Of a DNA stretch of 34,585 nucleotides, positions 17,300 through 24,987 are shown one piece after another. The notes under the pieces are model-generated. The model saw nothing but the letters and a program-made list of their open reading frames with translations. It ran no database searches and had not been told where the DNA came from. Positions within the stretch are counted from its first letter, which is position 1; each line of letters begins with the position of its first letter. The stretch is from contig NZ_JAEQAZ010000092.1 of the NCBI RefSeq assembly GCF_016654115.1, positions 1 through 34,585 on the forward strand, given 5' to 3'. The DNA is from Streptomyces sp. MBT53. GTDB taxonomy: Bacteria; Actinomycetota; Actinomycetes; Streptomycetales; Streptomycetaceae. A program made the translations under genes and the position numbers.

Positions 17300-17482
17300 T
17301 CAGTCGACCTCCTCAACCGTCACGAGGTGGCGGACGGTGTGCACCATTCCGCGGAACTCGGGGCGGTCCTCCTTGACGACCACGGTGTTGATCCCCTTGA
17401 GACCAAGCGACCGCAGCGTGTCACGGTGGTTCTGCTTGCTGCCGATGTACGACTTCGTCTGCGTGACCTTGAGGCGAGCCAT
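17300..17482 (-). CDS. rpmD: 50S ribosomal protein L30
   Basis: 60 residues starting MARLKVTQTKSYIGSKQNHR; the conserved TLRSLGLKGINTVVVKED core is present. Its ATG (17482-17480) overlaps the rpsE TAA by one base (TAATG), so translation is coupled. Longer in-frame readings upstream run through rpsE and are not real. Confidence 0.97.
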   Translation of the reverse strand: MARLKVTQTKSYIGSKQNHRDTLRSLGLKGINTVVVKEDRPEFRGMVHTVRHLVTVEEVD

Positions 17483-18087
17483 TACGCACCCGCCCCGGCA
17501 CGTGCACGAAGGAGAGCCGCGGGGGCGACGTCCTCGAGGGGCAGACCGCGGCGGGCCGCGATCTCCTCGGGACGCTGCAGGCCCTTGAGGGCCGCCACGG
17601 TCGCGTGCACGATGTTGATCGCGTTGGACGAACCGAGCGACTTCGACAGGATGTCGTGAACGCCGGCGCACTCCAGGACAGCACGCACCGGGCCACCGGC
17701 GATAACGCCGGTACCGGGGGAAGCAGGCTTGAGCAGGACGACGCCCGCGGCCTTCTCGCCCGTGATCGGGTGCGGGATGGTGCCCTGGATACGGGGGACC
17801 TTGAAGAAGTGCTTCTTGGCCTCTTCAACACCCTTGGCGATCGCGGCCGGCACCTCCTTGGCCTTGCCGTAACCGACACCGACGGTGCCGTCACCGTCGC
17901 CCACCACGACGAGCGCGGTGAAGCTGAAGCGACGACCACCCTTGACAACCTTGGCGACGCGGTTGATCGCGACTACGCGCTCAACGTACGCGGTCTTCTC
18001 GGCGGCAGCAGCGCCGCCGTCACGGCCCTTCCGGTCCCGCCGCTCGCCGCCACCGGCACCGCTTCCACGGCGCTGGGGTCCAGCCAT
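17482..18087 (-). CDS. rpsE: 30S ribosomal protein S5
   Basis: 201 residues. A Gly/Arg-rich N-terminal extension of about 30 residues (typical of actinobacteria) precedes the dsRBD-like domain with the spectinomycin-site loop VVKGGRRFSF and the C-terminal domain (GVIAGGPVRAVLECAGV). S5 helps keep decoding accurate. GAGAGAGGT lies just upstream of the ATG. No resistance-type change is evident in the loop. Confidence 0.98.
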   Translation of the reverse strand: MAGPQRRGSGAGGGERRDRKGRDGGAAAAEKTAYVERVVAINRVAKVVKGGRRFSFTALVVVGDGDGTVGVGYGKAKEVPAAIAKGVEEAKKHFFKVPRIQGTIPHPITGEKAAGVVLLKPASPGTGVIAGGPVRAVLECAGVHDILSKSLGSSNAINIVHATVAALKGLQRPEEIAARRGLPLEDVAPAALLRARAGAGA

Positions 18088-18124
18088 TGGATTACCTCTC
18101 TCTTTCCGCTAGCTACGGAAGCGA

Positions 18125-18508
18125 CTAGAACTTCAGTCCGGCTTCGCGGGCGGCGTCCGCCAGGGCGGCGATGCGCCCCGCGTACTGATTGCCGCCACGG
18201 TCGAATACGACAGCCTCGACACCGGCGGCCTTGGCGCGCTCGGCGACCAGGGCGCCGACCGACTTGGCCTGCGCGGACTTGTCGCTCTCGCCGCCGCGGA
18301 TCGAGGTGTCCAGGGTCGACGCCGACGCCAGGGTGTGACCCTTGATGTCGTCGATGACCTGGGCCACGATGTGGCGGTTGGAGCGGGTCACGACCAGGCG
18401 CGGACGCTCAGCCGTACCGGAAATGTGCTTCCGGATGCGGATGTGACGACGCTTGATGGCAGCACGCTTGTAAGCGTCGCCCTTAGCGATCTTCGTACCG
18501 TATGCCAT
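18125..18508 (-). CDS. rplR: 50S ribosomal protein L18
   Basis: 127 residues; binds 5S rRNA with L5. Basic N terminus (KRAAIKRRHIRIRKHISG) followed by the family core RPRLVVTRSNRHIVAQVIDD and the FDRGGNQYAGRIAALADAAR C-terminal block. It starts 3 bases after the rplF stop. Confidence 0.98.
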   Translation of the reverse strand: MAYGTKIAKGDAYKRAAIKRRHIRIRKHISGTAERPRLVVTRSNRHIVAQVIDDIKGHTLASASTLDTSIRGGESDKSAQAKSVGALVAERAKAAGVEAVVFDRGGNQYAGRIAALADAAREAGLKF

Positions 18509-18511
18509 GGC

Positions 18512-19051
18512 TTACTTACCCGCCTTTCCGACCTTGCGCCGGATGACTTCGCCCTCGTACTTGACGCCCTTGGCCTTGTACGGGTCGGGCTTGCGCAGCT
18601 TGCGGATGTTGGCCGCAACCTCGCCGACCTTCTGCTTGTCGATGCCCTCGACCGAGAAGTGCGTCGGGTTCTCGACCTTGAACGAGATGCCCTCGGGCGC
18701 CTCGACCGTGATCGAGTGGCTGTAGCCGAGCGCGAACTCGAGGTTCGATCCCTTGGCCGCAACGCGGTAACCGACACCGCTGATCTCGAGCTTCTTCACG
18801 TAACCCTCGGTCACGCCGGTGATCATGTTCGCCACCAGCGTGCGGGACAGGCCGTGCAGGGCCTTGTTCTGACGCTCGTCGTTGGGGCGGGTGACGTTGA
18901 GAACGCCGTCCTCACCCTTGGCGATGTCGATCGGCGAAGCGACGGTGTGGGTCAGCGAGCCCTTGGGGCCCTTGACCGAGACCGTACGGCCGTCGATGGT
19001 GACGTCCACGCCGGCGGGAACCGTGATGGGGAGCTTGCCAATACGCGACAT
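18512..19051 (-). CDS. rplF: 50S ribosomal protein L6
   Basis: 179 residues, two copies of the L6 fold. It starts MSRIGKLPITVPAGVDV and has the C-terminal signature PDPYKAKGVKYEGEVIRRK. L6 sits near the GTPase centre. The gap from rpsH is 22 bases. Confidence 0.98.
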   Translation of the reverse strand: MSRIGKLPITVPAGVDVTIDGRTVSVKGPKGSLTHTVASPIDIAKGEDGVLNVTRPNDERQNKALHGLSRTLVANMITGVTEGYVKKLEISGVGYRVAAKGSNLEFALGYSHSITVEAPEGISFKVENPTHFSVEGIDKQKVGEVAANIRKLRKPDPYKAKGVKYEGEVIRRKVGKAGK

Positions 19052-19073
19052 AGCTTCTTCCGATTCCTTTCCG

Positions 19074-19472
19074 CTACCAGACGTAGGCGAGAACTTCTCC
19101 GCCTACGCCCTTCTTGCCGGCCTGCTTGTCGGTGAGGAGCCCGTGCGACGTGGAGATGATCGCCACGCCGAGGCCGCCCAGCACCTTGGGCAGGGAGGTG
19201 GACTTCGCGTAAACCCGGAGACCGGGCTTGGAGATCCGCTTGATGCCCGCGATGGAGCGCTCACGGTTCGGGCCGAACTTCAGCTCGAGGACGAGGTTCT
19301 TGCCGACCTCGGCGTCCTCGACCTTCCAGCCCGTGATGAAGCCCTCCTGCTGGAGGATCTCCGCGATGTGAGACTTGATCTTGGACGCCGGCATCGTCAC
19401 GGAGTCGTGGTATGCCGAGTTCGCGTTCCGCAGACGCGTAAGCATGTCTGCGATCGGATCAGTCATGGTCAT
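19074..19472 (-). CDS. rpsH: 30S ribosomal protein S8
   Basis: 132 residues: MTMTDPIADMLTRLRNANSA start and the C-terminal STSHGLLTDKQA signature that binds helix 21 of 16S rRNA. S8 is the autoregulator of the spc operon in E. coli, acting on rplE mRNA there. Here the 213-base gap upstream of rpsH, which holds a long-range inverted repeat, is a possible site for such control (inference). Confidence 0.98.
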   Translation of the reverse strand: MTMTDPIADMLTRLRNANSAYHDSVTMPASKIKSHIAEILQQEGFITGWKVEDAEVGKNLVLELKFGPNRERSIAGIKRISKPGLRVYAKSTSLPKVLGGLGVAIISTSHGLLTDKQAGKKGVGGEVLAYVW

Positions 19473-19505
19473 GAATTGGCCTTCGGCCTCTCTCGCCGGG
19501 GTTTC

Positions 19506-19637
19506 CAGGTGCCCATCCCTCTCCTCGATCCGAGACGAGGCGGGTGCGGTGCGGTGGACCTACGGCGTAGTAAGTCGTATGGGCGGCAATCAGGCGCCCA
19601 ACCCCCCTAGCCTAAGCCATGGAGGGGTGGGCACCTG
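19506..19637 (-). promoter_or_regulatory. Long rpsN-rpsH spacer with long-range inverted repeat
   Basis: The 213-base gap is far longer than other spacers in this operon. Segments 19506-19521 and 19622-19637 are reverse complements at 15 of 16 positions, about 100 bases apart, and would form a long stem enclosing the spacer. No gene is seen inside. Confidence 0.45.
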
Positions 19638-19685
19638 ACCGTGCCCTCTGCTTACCGAGAGCTTCGGGAGTCCGGAAGTACCGGA

Positions 19686-19871
19686 CTACCAGGAGCTCTT
19701 GGTCACGCCCGGCAGCTCGCCACGGTGAGCCATCTCACGAAGGCACACGCGGCAGAGGCCGAACTTGCGGTACACGGAGTGCGGGCGGCCGCAGCGCTGG
19801 CAGCGGGTGTAGCCACGCACACCGAACTTGGGCTTACGAGCAGCCTTGGCAATCAGAGCCTTCTTCGCCAT
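19686..19871 (-). CDS. rpsN: 30S ribosomal protein S14, zinc-binding type Z
   Basis: 61 residues (also called rpsZ): MAKKALIAKAARKPKFGVRG start, then CQRC and CRVC, four Cys that bind zinc. This short C+ form is the usual housekeeping S14 in this operon position in Gram-positives; the longer zinc-free form is normally elsewhere. It starts 5 bases after the rplE stop. S14 completes the head of the small subunit late in assembly. Confidence 0.97.
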   Translation of the reverse strand: MAKKALIAKAARKPKFGVRGYTRCQRCGRPHSVYRKFGLCRVCLREMAHRGELPGVTKSSW

Positions 19872-19876
19872 CTCGC

Positions 19877-20434
19877 TTACGCCTCCTTGAAGGGGAAGCC
19901 GAGGTGACGGAGAAGGGCACGGCCTTCGGCGTCGTTGGTCGCCGTGGTCACCACGGTGATGTCCATACCCCGGACGCGGTCGATCTTGTCCTGGTCGATC
20001 TCGTGGAACATGACCTGCTCGGTGAGACCGAAGGTGTAGTTGCCACGACCGTCGAACTGCTTGGGAGACAGACCGCGGAAGTCGCGGATGCGCGGAAGCG
20101 CGAGCGACAGGGTGCGGTCCAGGAACTCCCACATGCGGTCGCCACGGAGCGTGACGTGGGCACCGATCGGCTGACCCTCGCGCAGCTTGAACTGCGCGAT
20201 GGACTTGCGGGCCTTGGTGATGGCCGGCTTCTGACCGGTGATCGTGGTCAGGTCACGGACGGCACCGTCCATGAGCTTGGAGTCACGGGCGGCGTCGCCG
20301 ACACCCATGTTGACCACGATCTTGACGAGGCCGGGGATCTGCATGACGTTCTCGTAGGAGAACTCCTCACGCAGCTTGCCCGCGATCTCCTCGCGGTACT
20401 TCGTCTTGAGACGCGGAGTGGTGGTGGTAGTCAT
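19877..20434 (-). CDS. rplE: 50S ribosomal protein L5
   Basis: 185 residues. Binds 5S rRNA and contacts P-site tRNA. Clear signatures: YENVMQIPGLVKIVVNMGVGDA and RDFRGLSPKQFDGRGNY. The N-terminal TTTTTPRLKTKY is a short actinobacterial extension. Its ATG overlaps the rplX stop by one base. Confidence 0.98.
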   Translation of the reverse strand: MTTTTTPRLKTKYREEIAGKLREEFSYENVMQIPGLVKIVVNMGVGDAARDSKLMDGAVRDLTTITGQKPAITKARKSIAQFKLREGQPIGAHVTLRGDRMWEFLDRTLSLALPRIRDFRGLSPKQFDGRGNYTFGLTEQVMFHEIDQDKIDRVRGMDITVVTTATNDAEGRALLRHLGFPFKEA

Positions 20435-20757
20435 CAGATGTCCTCACCCGTCCGCTTGGCAACGCGAACCTTGTTGCCCTCGTCGTCGAAGCGGTAGCCG
20501 ACACGCGTGACGACCTTGTTGCCGTCCTTCTCAACGACCAGCTGGACGTTGGAGACGTGGATCGGCGCCTCGGTCGTGACGATGCCACCGGCCTGCGAGC
20601 CCTTGGCGGTGGGGCCGGCCTTGGTGTGCTTCTTGACCCGGTTGACACCCTCGACCAGGACGCGCTCGTCGCGCGGGTAAGCGGCAATGACCTTGCCCTG
20701 CTTGCCCTTGTCCTTGCCGGTGATGACCTGAACCGTGTCACCCTTCTTGATCTTCAT
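20434..20757 (-). CDS. rplX: 50S ribosomal protein L24
   Basis: 107 residues. N-terminal KOW motif (KKGDTVQVITGKDKGKQGKV), which binds 23S rRNA as one of the first assembly steps, and the PIHVSNVQLV segment. Two bases separate its start from the rplN stop. Confidence 0.98.
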   Translation of the reverse strand: MKIKKGDTVQVITGKDKGKQGKVIAAYPRDERVLVEGVNRVKKHTKAGPTAKGSQAGGIVTTEAPIHVSNVQLVVEKDGNKVVTRVGYRFDDEGNKVRVAKRTGEDI

Positions 20758-20759
20758 GC

Positions 20760-21128
20760 TTACAGCACCTCCGGAGCCAGCGAGATGATCTTCATGAACT
20801 TCTTCTCGCGCAGCTCGCGCCCGACCGGGCCGAAGATGCGGGTACCACGAGGGTCGCCGTCGTTCTTCAGAATGACGGCGGCGTTCTCGTCGAAGCGGAT
20901 GTACGAGCCGTCCGGACGGCGGCGCTCCTTCACGGTGCGAACGATGACGGCCTTGACGACGTCACCCTTCTTCACGTTGCCACCGGGGATCGCGTCCTTG
21001 ACGGTGGCGACGATGACGTCACCGATGCCCGCGTAGCGGCGACCGGAGCCACCGAGCACACGGATGCAAAGGATTTCCTTCGCACCAGTGTTGTCGGCGA
21101 CGCGCAGTCGCGACTCCTGCTGGATCAC
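20760..21128 (-). CDS. rplN: 50S ribosomal protein L14
   Basis: 122 residues, the canonical length. It starts MIQQESRLRVADNTGAKEIL and contains the FDENAAVILKNDGDPRGTRI signature. L14 forms intersubunit bridges and is where the silencing factor RsfS binds. First gene of the spc operon; two hairpins lie in the 95-base gap before it. Confidence 0.98.
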   Translation of the reverse strand: MIQQESRLRVADNTGAKEILCIRVLGGSGRRYAGIGDVIVATVKDAIPGGNVKKGDVVKAVIVRTVKERRRPDGSYIRFDENAAVILKNDGDPRGTRIFGPVGRELREKKFMKIISLAPEVL

Positions 21129-21156
21129 GTCTATCTCCTGATCGTCTGCCGGTTCC

Positions 21157-21185
21157 CCAAGGGCCGTTCAGTGAACGGCCCTTGG
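21157..21185 (-). terminator. Near-perfect palindromic hairpin at the S10-spc boundary
   Basis: Arms 21157-21170 and 21172-21185 are perfect reverse complements (14 pairs, about 12 when a loop is allowed). It lies between rpsQ and rplN and is the second of two tandem hairpins; a partial terminator between S10 and spc operons is likely. Confidence 0.7.
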
Positions 21186-21200
21186 AGCCTGGCGGAACTG

Positions 21201-21222
21201 TCCTGCGAGGTTGCTCGCAGGA
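21201..21222 (-). terminator. Hairpin directly after the rpsQ stop
   Basis: Perfect 9-pair stem (21201-21209 with 21214-21222) with a 4-base loop; it begins one base after the rpsQ stop codon and could also protect the 3' end of the S10 transcript. Confidence 0.6.
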
Positions 21223-21223
21223 A

Positions 21224-21511
21224 TTACTTGGCCTTCTCGAGGATCTCGACGATGCGCCAGCGCTTCGTCGCGGACAGCGGACGCGTCTCCATGAGGAGGA
21301 CACGGTCGCCGACGCCTGCGGCGTTCTGCTCGTCGTGGGCCTTGAGCTTGTTCGTACGGCGGATGACCTTGCCGTACAGCGCGTGCTTCACGCGGTCCTC
21401 GACAGCGACGACGACGGTCTTGTCCATCTTGTCGCTGACGACGAGACCCTCACGGGTCTTGCGGAAGCCGCGGGAAGCGGTCTGCTCTTCAGTCACGTTG
21501 CTCTCGCTCAT
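21224..21511 (-). CDS. rpsQ: 30S ribosomal protein S17
   Basis: 95 residues with an OB fold: RKTREGLVVSDKMDKTVVVAVED and the C-terminal RPLSATKRWRIVEI. A primary 16S rRNA binder. Its ATG overlaps the rpmC stop by one base. Last gene of the S10 operon. Confidence 0.98.
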   Translation of the reverse strand: MSESNVTEEQTASRGFRKTREGLVVSDKMDKTVVVAVEDRVKHALYGKVIRRTNKLKAHDEQNAAGVGDRVLLMETRPLSATKRWRIVEILEKAK

Positions 21512-21735
21512 CAGGCGCTCTCCACCGTCTCGATGCCCAGCTCGCGCTCACGCATCAGGGTGTAGATCCGCGCGATGTCCTTCCGGACGGCCTTGAGCCG
21601 ACCGTGGTTCTCGAGCTGACCGGTCGCCGCCTGGAAGCGGAGGTTGAACAGCTCTTCCTTGGCTTCGCGGAGCTTGTTGAGAAGCTCCTCGTCACCCAGT
21701 TCGCGCAGCTCGGACGCCTTGGTACCGGCCGACAT
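21511..21735 (-). CDS. rpmC: 50S ribosomal protein L29
   Basis: 74 residues from ATG 21735 (MSAGTKASELREL), which overlaps the rplP TGA by one base; a GTG one codon upstream is possible but unneeded. A two-helix protein at the tunnel exit that helps bind trigger factor and SRP. Carries the family's LFNLRFQAATGQLEN and ARIYTLMRERE. Confidence 0.97.
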   Translation of the reverse strand: MSAGTKASELRELGDEELLNKLREAKEELFNLRFQAATGQLENHGRLKAVRKDIARIYTLMRERELGIETVESA

Positions 21736-22154
21736 CACGCTTCACCTGCCTCGCGCTTGACGATCCGGCACTTCATCGGCAGCTTGTGGGCTGCGCGAGT
21801 GAGGGCCTCACGGGCGATCTTCTCGTTGGGGTAGGACAGCTCGAACATGACCCGGCCCGGGTGCACGTTCGCGATCCACCACTCGGGAGAACCCTTACCG
21901 GAACCCATGCGGGTCTCGGCAGGCTTCTTCGTGAGCGGGCGGTCCGGGTAGATGTTGATCCAGACCTTGCCGCCACGCTTGATGTGGCGGGTCATCGCGA
22001 TACGGGCGGCCTCGATCTGGCGGTTCGTCACGTACGCCGGCGTGAGGGCCTGAATGCCGTACTCGCCGAACGAAACCTGCGTACCGCCCTTGGCCTGACC
22101 ACGACGCTTGGGGTGGTGCTGCTTGCGGTGCTTGACCCTACGGGGGATCAGCAT
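21735..22154 (-). CDS. rplP: 50S ribosomal protein L16
   Basis: 139 residues: MLIPRRVKHRKQHHPKRRG start and the RMGSGKGSPEWW loop that reaches towards the peptidyl transferase centre and A-site tRNA. It starts 5 bases after the rpsC stop. No unusual change is seen in the antibiotic-contact loop. Confidence 0.98.
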   Translation of the reverse strand: MLIPRRVKHRKQHHPKRRGQAKGGTQVSFGEYGIQALTPAYVTNRQIEAARIAMTRHIKRGGKVWINIYPDRPLTKKPAETRMGSGKGSPEWWIANVHPGRVMFELSYPNEKIAREALTRAAHKLPMKCRIVKREAGEA

Positions 22155-22159
22155 GTCGG

Positions 22160-23011
22160 TCAGGCCTCCGTTCCGGTGCTCTCAGCCGGAGCGGCAGCGG
22201 CGGCGGGAGCGTCGGCCTTGGGGGCCTCGGCAGCCGGCGCGGACTGCTGCTGCGGCTTGCGGCCGCGGCCGCCACGCTCGCCACCGCGGCCACCGCCACG
22301 GGCCGGGCGGTCGCCGCCCGGGCCGCCACCGCGGGCCGGGCGGTTACCCGCACGGGCAGCGGCGTTCTCGGCGCGGACCTCGGCGATGTTCTTGACGTCG
22401 CCCTTGTAGATCCAGACCTTCACACCGATACGGCCGAAGGTCGTCTTGGCCTCGAAGAAGCCGTAGTCGACGTTCGCGCGGAGCGTGTGCAGGGGCACAC
22501 GGCCCTCGCGGTAGAACTCCGAGCGGGACATCTCGGCGCCGCCGAGGCGGCCACCGCACTGGATCTTGATGCCCTTGGCGCCGGCCTTCATCGCCGACTG
22601 CATGCTCTTGCGCATGGCGCGGCGGAAGGAGACGCGGGAGGACAGCTGCTCGGCGACGGCCTGGGCCACCAGCTGAGCGTCCGTCTCCGGGTTCTTGACC
22701 TCGAGGATGTTCAGCTGGACCTGCTTGCCGGTCAGCTTCTCCAGGTCACCGCGGATGCGGTCGGCCTCGGCGCCACGACGGCCGATGACGATGCCCGGGC
22801 GCGCGGTGTGGATGTCCACACGGACGCGGTCACGGGTGCGCTCGATCTCCACCTTCGAGATACCGGCGCGCTCCATGCCGGACGTCATCATCCGACGGAT
22901 GGCGACGTCTTCCTTGACGTAGTCCTTGTACAGCTTGTCGGCGTACCACCGGGACTTGAAGTCCGTGGTGATGCCGAGCCGGAACCCGTGCGGGTTAACC
23001 TTCTGGCCCAT
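22160..23011 (-). CDS. rpsC: 30S ribosomal protein S3 with long low-complexity tail
   Basis: 283 residues, against 233 in E. coli. KH domain (GIVIGRRGAEADRIRGDLEKL, about 75-95) and S3 C-terminal domain (GRLGGAEMSRSEFYREGRVPLHTLRA, about 155-180), both at the mRNA entry where S3 acts as helicase. From about residue 215 on there is a Gly/Arg-rich stretch and then an Ala/Pro/Glu tail, a known feature of Streptomyces S3. The ATG overlaps the rplV TAA by one base. Confidence 0.98.
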   Translation of the reverse strand: MGQKVNPHGFRLGITTDFKSRWYADKLYKDYVKEDVAIRRMMTSGMERAGISKVEIERTRDRVRVDIHTARPGIVIGRRGAEADRIRGDLEKLTGKQVQLNILEVKNPETDAQLVAQAVAEQLSSRVSFRRAMRKSMQSAMKAGAKGIKIQCGGRLGGAEMSRSEFYREGRVPLHTLRANVDYGFFEAKTTFGRIGVKVWIYKGDVKNIAEVRAENAAARAGNRPARGGGPGGDRPARGGGRGGERGGRGRKPQQQSAPAAEAPKADAPAAAAAPAESTGTEA

Positions 23012-23358
23012 TACCGGGTTCCTTCCTTGCTGCTGACGACCACGGTGATGTGGCTGGTCCGCTTGCGGATCCGGTAGGCGCGGCCCTGGGCACGCGGACG
23101 GAACCGCTTCAGGGTCGGGCCCTCGTCGACGTAGGCCTCGGAAATGAAGAGGCTGTCGGCGTCGGTGTGGTCGTAGTTGTGCGCGGCGTTGGCAATGGCG
23201 CTGTCCAGCACCTTGCCGACCGGCACGCTCGCGGCCTGCGGGGCGAAACGCAGGACCGCCTGAGCCTCCGTGGCGTCCATGCCACGGATGAGGTCCACCA
23301 CGCGGCGGGCCTTCATGGGCGTGACGCGGATGTACCGCGCCTGGGCCCTGGCTTCCAT
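23011..23358 (-). CDS. rplV: 50S ribosomal protein L22
   Basis: 115 residues from ATG 23358 (MEARAQARYIRVTPMKARRV) with GAAGGGA 6 bases upstream; this matches the length known in Streptomyces, while in-frame ATGs further up (23382 and beyond) run into the rpsS spacer. The long beta-hairpin GPTLKRFRPRAQGRAYRI lines the exit tunnel and is the site of macrolide-resistance changes; it looks normal. Confidence 0.96.
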   Translation of the reverse strand: MEARAQARYIRVTPMKARRVVDLIRGMDATEAQAVLRFAPQAASVPVGKVLDSAIANAAHNYDHTDADSLFISEAYVDEGPTLKRFRPRAQGRAYRIRKRTSHITVVVSSKEGTR

Positions 23359-23398
23359 GGTTGTCCCTTCAGTGTTTGTCATGGTCTTCCACCCCGCG

Positions 23399-23680
23399 CT
23401 AGCGGCGCTTCGACTTCCGGTCGTCCTTGACGTGACCCCGGAAGGTGCGCGTCGGCGAGAACTCGCCGAGCTTGTGGCCGACCATCGACTCGGTGACAAA
23501 CACCGGGATGTGGGTCTTGCCGTTGTGCACCGCGATCGTGTGGCCGAGCATGGCCGGGACGATCATCGAGCGGCGGGACCAGGTCTTGATGACGTTCTTG
23601 GAGCCGGCCTCGTTCTGTACGTCCACCTTCTTGATGAGGTGGACGTCGACGAAGGGCCCCTTCTTGAGACTGCGCGGCAT
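23399..23680 (-). CDS. rpsS: 30S ribosomal protein S19
   Basis: 93 residues: MPRSLKKGPFVDVHLIKKVD start, TWSRRSMIVPAMLGHTIAVH core, basic tail ending DDRKSKRR. Sits in the head next to S13. 12 bases downstream of rplB. Confidence 0.98.
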   Translation of the reverse strand: MPRSLKKGPFVDVHLIKKVDVQNEAGSKNVIKTWSRRSMIVPAMLGHTIAVHNGKTHIPVFVTESMVGHKLGEFSPTRTFRGHVKDDRKSKRR

Positions 23681-23692
23681 CTAAACCCGCTC

Positions 23693-24529
23693 CTAGCGCT
23701 TCTTGTTCGTCTTGCGGCGGCGGACGATGTACTTGTTCGAAGCCTTCTTCGGCGAACGAGTACGACCCTCCTTCTGACCCCACGGGCTGACCGGGTGGCG
23801 ACCACCGGAGGTCTTGCCCTCACCACCACCGTGCGGGTGGTCGACCGGGTTCATCGCAACACCGCGGACGGTCGGGCGGACGCCCAGCCAGCGCTTGCGG
23901 CCTGCCTTGCCCCAGTTGATGTTGCTCTGCTCGGCGTTGCCGACCTCGCCGACCGTGGCGCGGCAGCGCTGGTCGACCAGGCGGATCTCACCGGAGGGCA
24001 TACGAAGGTGGGCCATCGTGCCCTCCTTCGCCAGCAGCTGCACGGAGGCACCGGCGGAGCGGGCGAACTTGGCGCCGCCACCGGGACGGAGCTCGATCGC
24101 GTGGATCGTGGTACCGACCGGGATGTTGCGGAGCGCCAGGTTGTTGCCCGGCTTGATGTCGGCCCCGGGACCGTTCTCGACGCGGTCGCCCTGCTGCAGG
24201 TTGCGCGGGGCGAGGATGTAGCGCTTCTCGCCGTCCGCGTAGTGCAGCAGCGCGATGCGCGCGGTGCGGTTGGGGTCGTACTCGATGTGCGCGACCTTCG
24301 CCGGCACGCCGTCCTTGTCATGGCGACGGAAGTCGATGACTCGGTAGGCGCGCTTGTGTCCGCCACCCTGGTGGCGAACGGTCACACGACCGGCGTTGTT
24401 ACGGCCGCCCTTGCTGTGCAGCGGGCGGACCAGCGACTTCTCCGGCGTGGACCGCGTGACCTCGACGAAGTCGGCGACGCTGGAGCCACGACGGCCCGGC
24501 GTAGTCGGCTTGTACTTGCGGATTCCCAT
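23693..24529 (-). CDS. rplB: 50S ribosomal protein L2
   Basis: 278 residues. The largest and most conserved protein near the peptidyl transferase centre. N-terminal arm RKYKPTTPGRRG, OB and SH3-like domains in the middle, and the C-terminal MNPVDHPHGGGEG segment that holds the conserved functional His. The basic tail ends KTNKKR. It is preceded by GGACTGAG and an 18-base palindrome in the rplW-rplB gap. Confidence 0.98.
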   Translation of the reverse strand: MGIRKYKPTTPGRRGSSVADFVEVTRSTPEKSLVRPLHSKGGRNNAGRVTVRHQGGGHKRAYRVIDFRRHDKDGVPAKVAHIEYDPNRTARIALLHYADGEKRYILAPRNLQQGDRVENGPGADIKPGNNLALRNIPVGTTIHAIELRPGGGAKFARSAGASVQLLAKEGTMAHLRMPSGEIRLVDQRCRATVGEVGNAEQSNINWGKAGRKRWLGVRPTVRGVAMNPVDHPHGGGEGKTSGGRHPVSPWGQKEGRTRSPKKASNKYIVRRRKTNKKR

Positions 24530-24539
24530 TTCTCAGTCC

Positions 24540-24557
24540 TCGTCCGATATCGGACGA
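24540..24557 (-). promoter_or_regulatory. 18-base perfect palindrome between rplW and rplB
   Basis: TCGTCCGATATCGGACGA is fully self-complementary and lies 10 bases upstream of the rplB start, next to its ribosome site. With no loop of its own it would form a stem of about 7 pairs in RNA; role unknown. Confidence 0.4.
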
Positions 24558-24567
24558 TCCGACCCGC

Positions 24568-24987
24568 TTACGCGGCCGGACCGCCGAAGATGTCGATACG
24601 GTCGCCCTCAGCGAGGGTCACGATCGCGCGCTTGGAGCCCGCGCGCTGACCGAAACCGGTCTTGGTGCGCTTGCGCTTGCCCTGGCGGTTGATCGTGTTG
24701 ACCCCGGTGACCTTGACCGAGAAGACCGCCTGGACGGCCTGCTTGATCTGGGTCTTGTTGGCGCCCGGAGCCACGATGAAGGTGTACTTGCCCTCGTCGA
24801 GAAGCGCGTAGCTCTTCTCCGAGACGACCGGCTTCAGCAGCACGTCACGGGGGTCCGTGAACGACTTGCTGATCGGCGTCTCGACGGTGTTCTTGCCCTC
24901 GGTCTCGTGGCGCTTCGCCTTGGCGATGCGCGCGACCTTCTTGGCCTTGGCGGCCTTCGAGGCGATGCTCGGGTGACGCGTAGCCAT
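24568..24987 (-). CDS. rplW: 50S ribosomal protein L23 with N-terminal extension
   Basis: 139 residues against about 100 in E. coli. The extra about 40 residues at the N terminus are Lys/Ala/Arg-rich (SKAAKAKKVARIAKAKRH), as in other Streptomyces. The core begins DPRDVLLKPVVSEKSYALL and contains GVNTINRQGKRKRT. L23 docks trigger factor and SRP at the tunnel exit. Its ATG overlaps the rplD stop by one base. Confidence 0.97.
   Translation of the reverse strand: MATRHPSIASKAAKAKKVARIAKAKRHETEGKNTVETPISKSFTDPRDVLLKPVVSEKSYALLDEGKYTFIVAPGANKTQIKQAVQAVFSVKVTGVNTINRQGKRKRTKTGFGQRAGSKRAIVTLAEGDRIDIFGGPAA

Noticed and set aside
22160..22400. Gly/Arg-rich repeats in rpsC as a mobile repeat insertion
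   Set aside because: Such tails are usual in Streptomyces S3 and stay in frame.
23359..23499. Longer start for rplV
   Set aside because: It would run into rpsS; the ATG at 23358 gives the usual 115 residues and has a good ribosome site.
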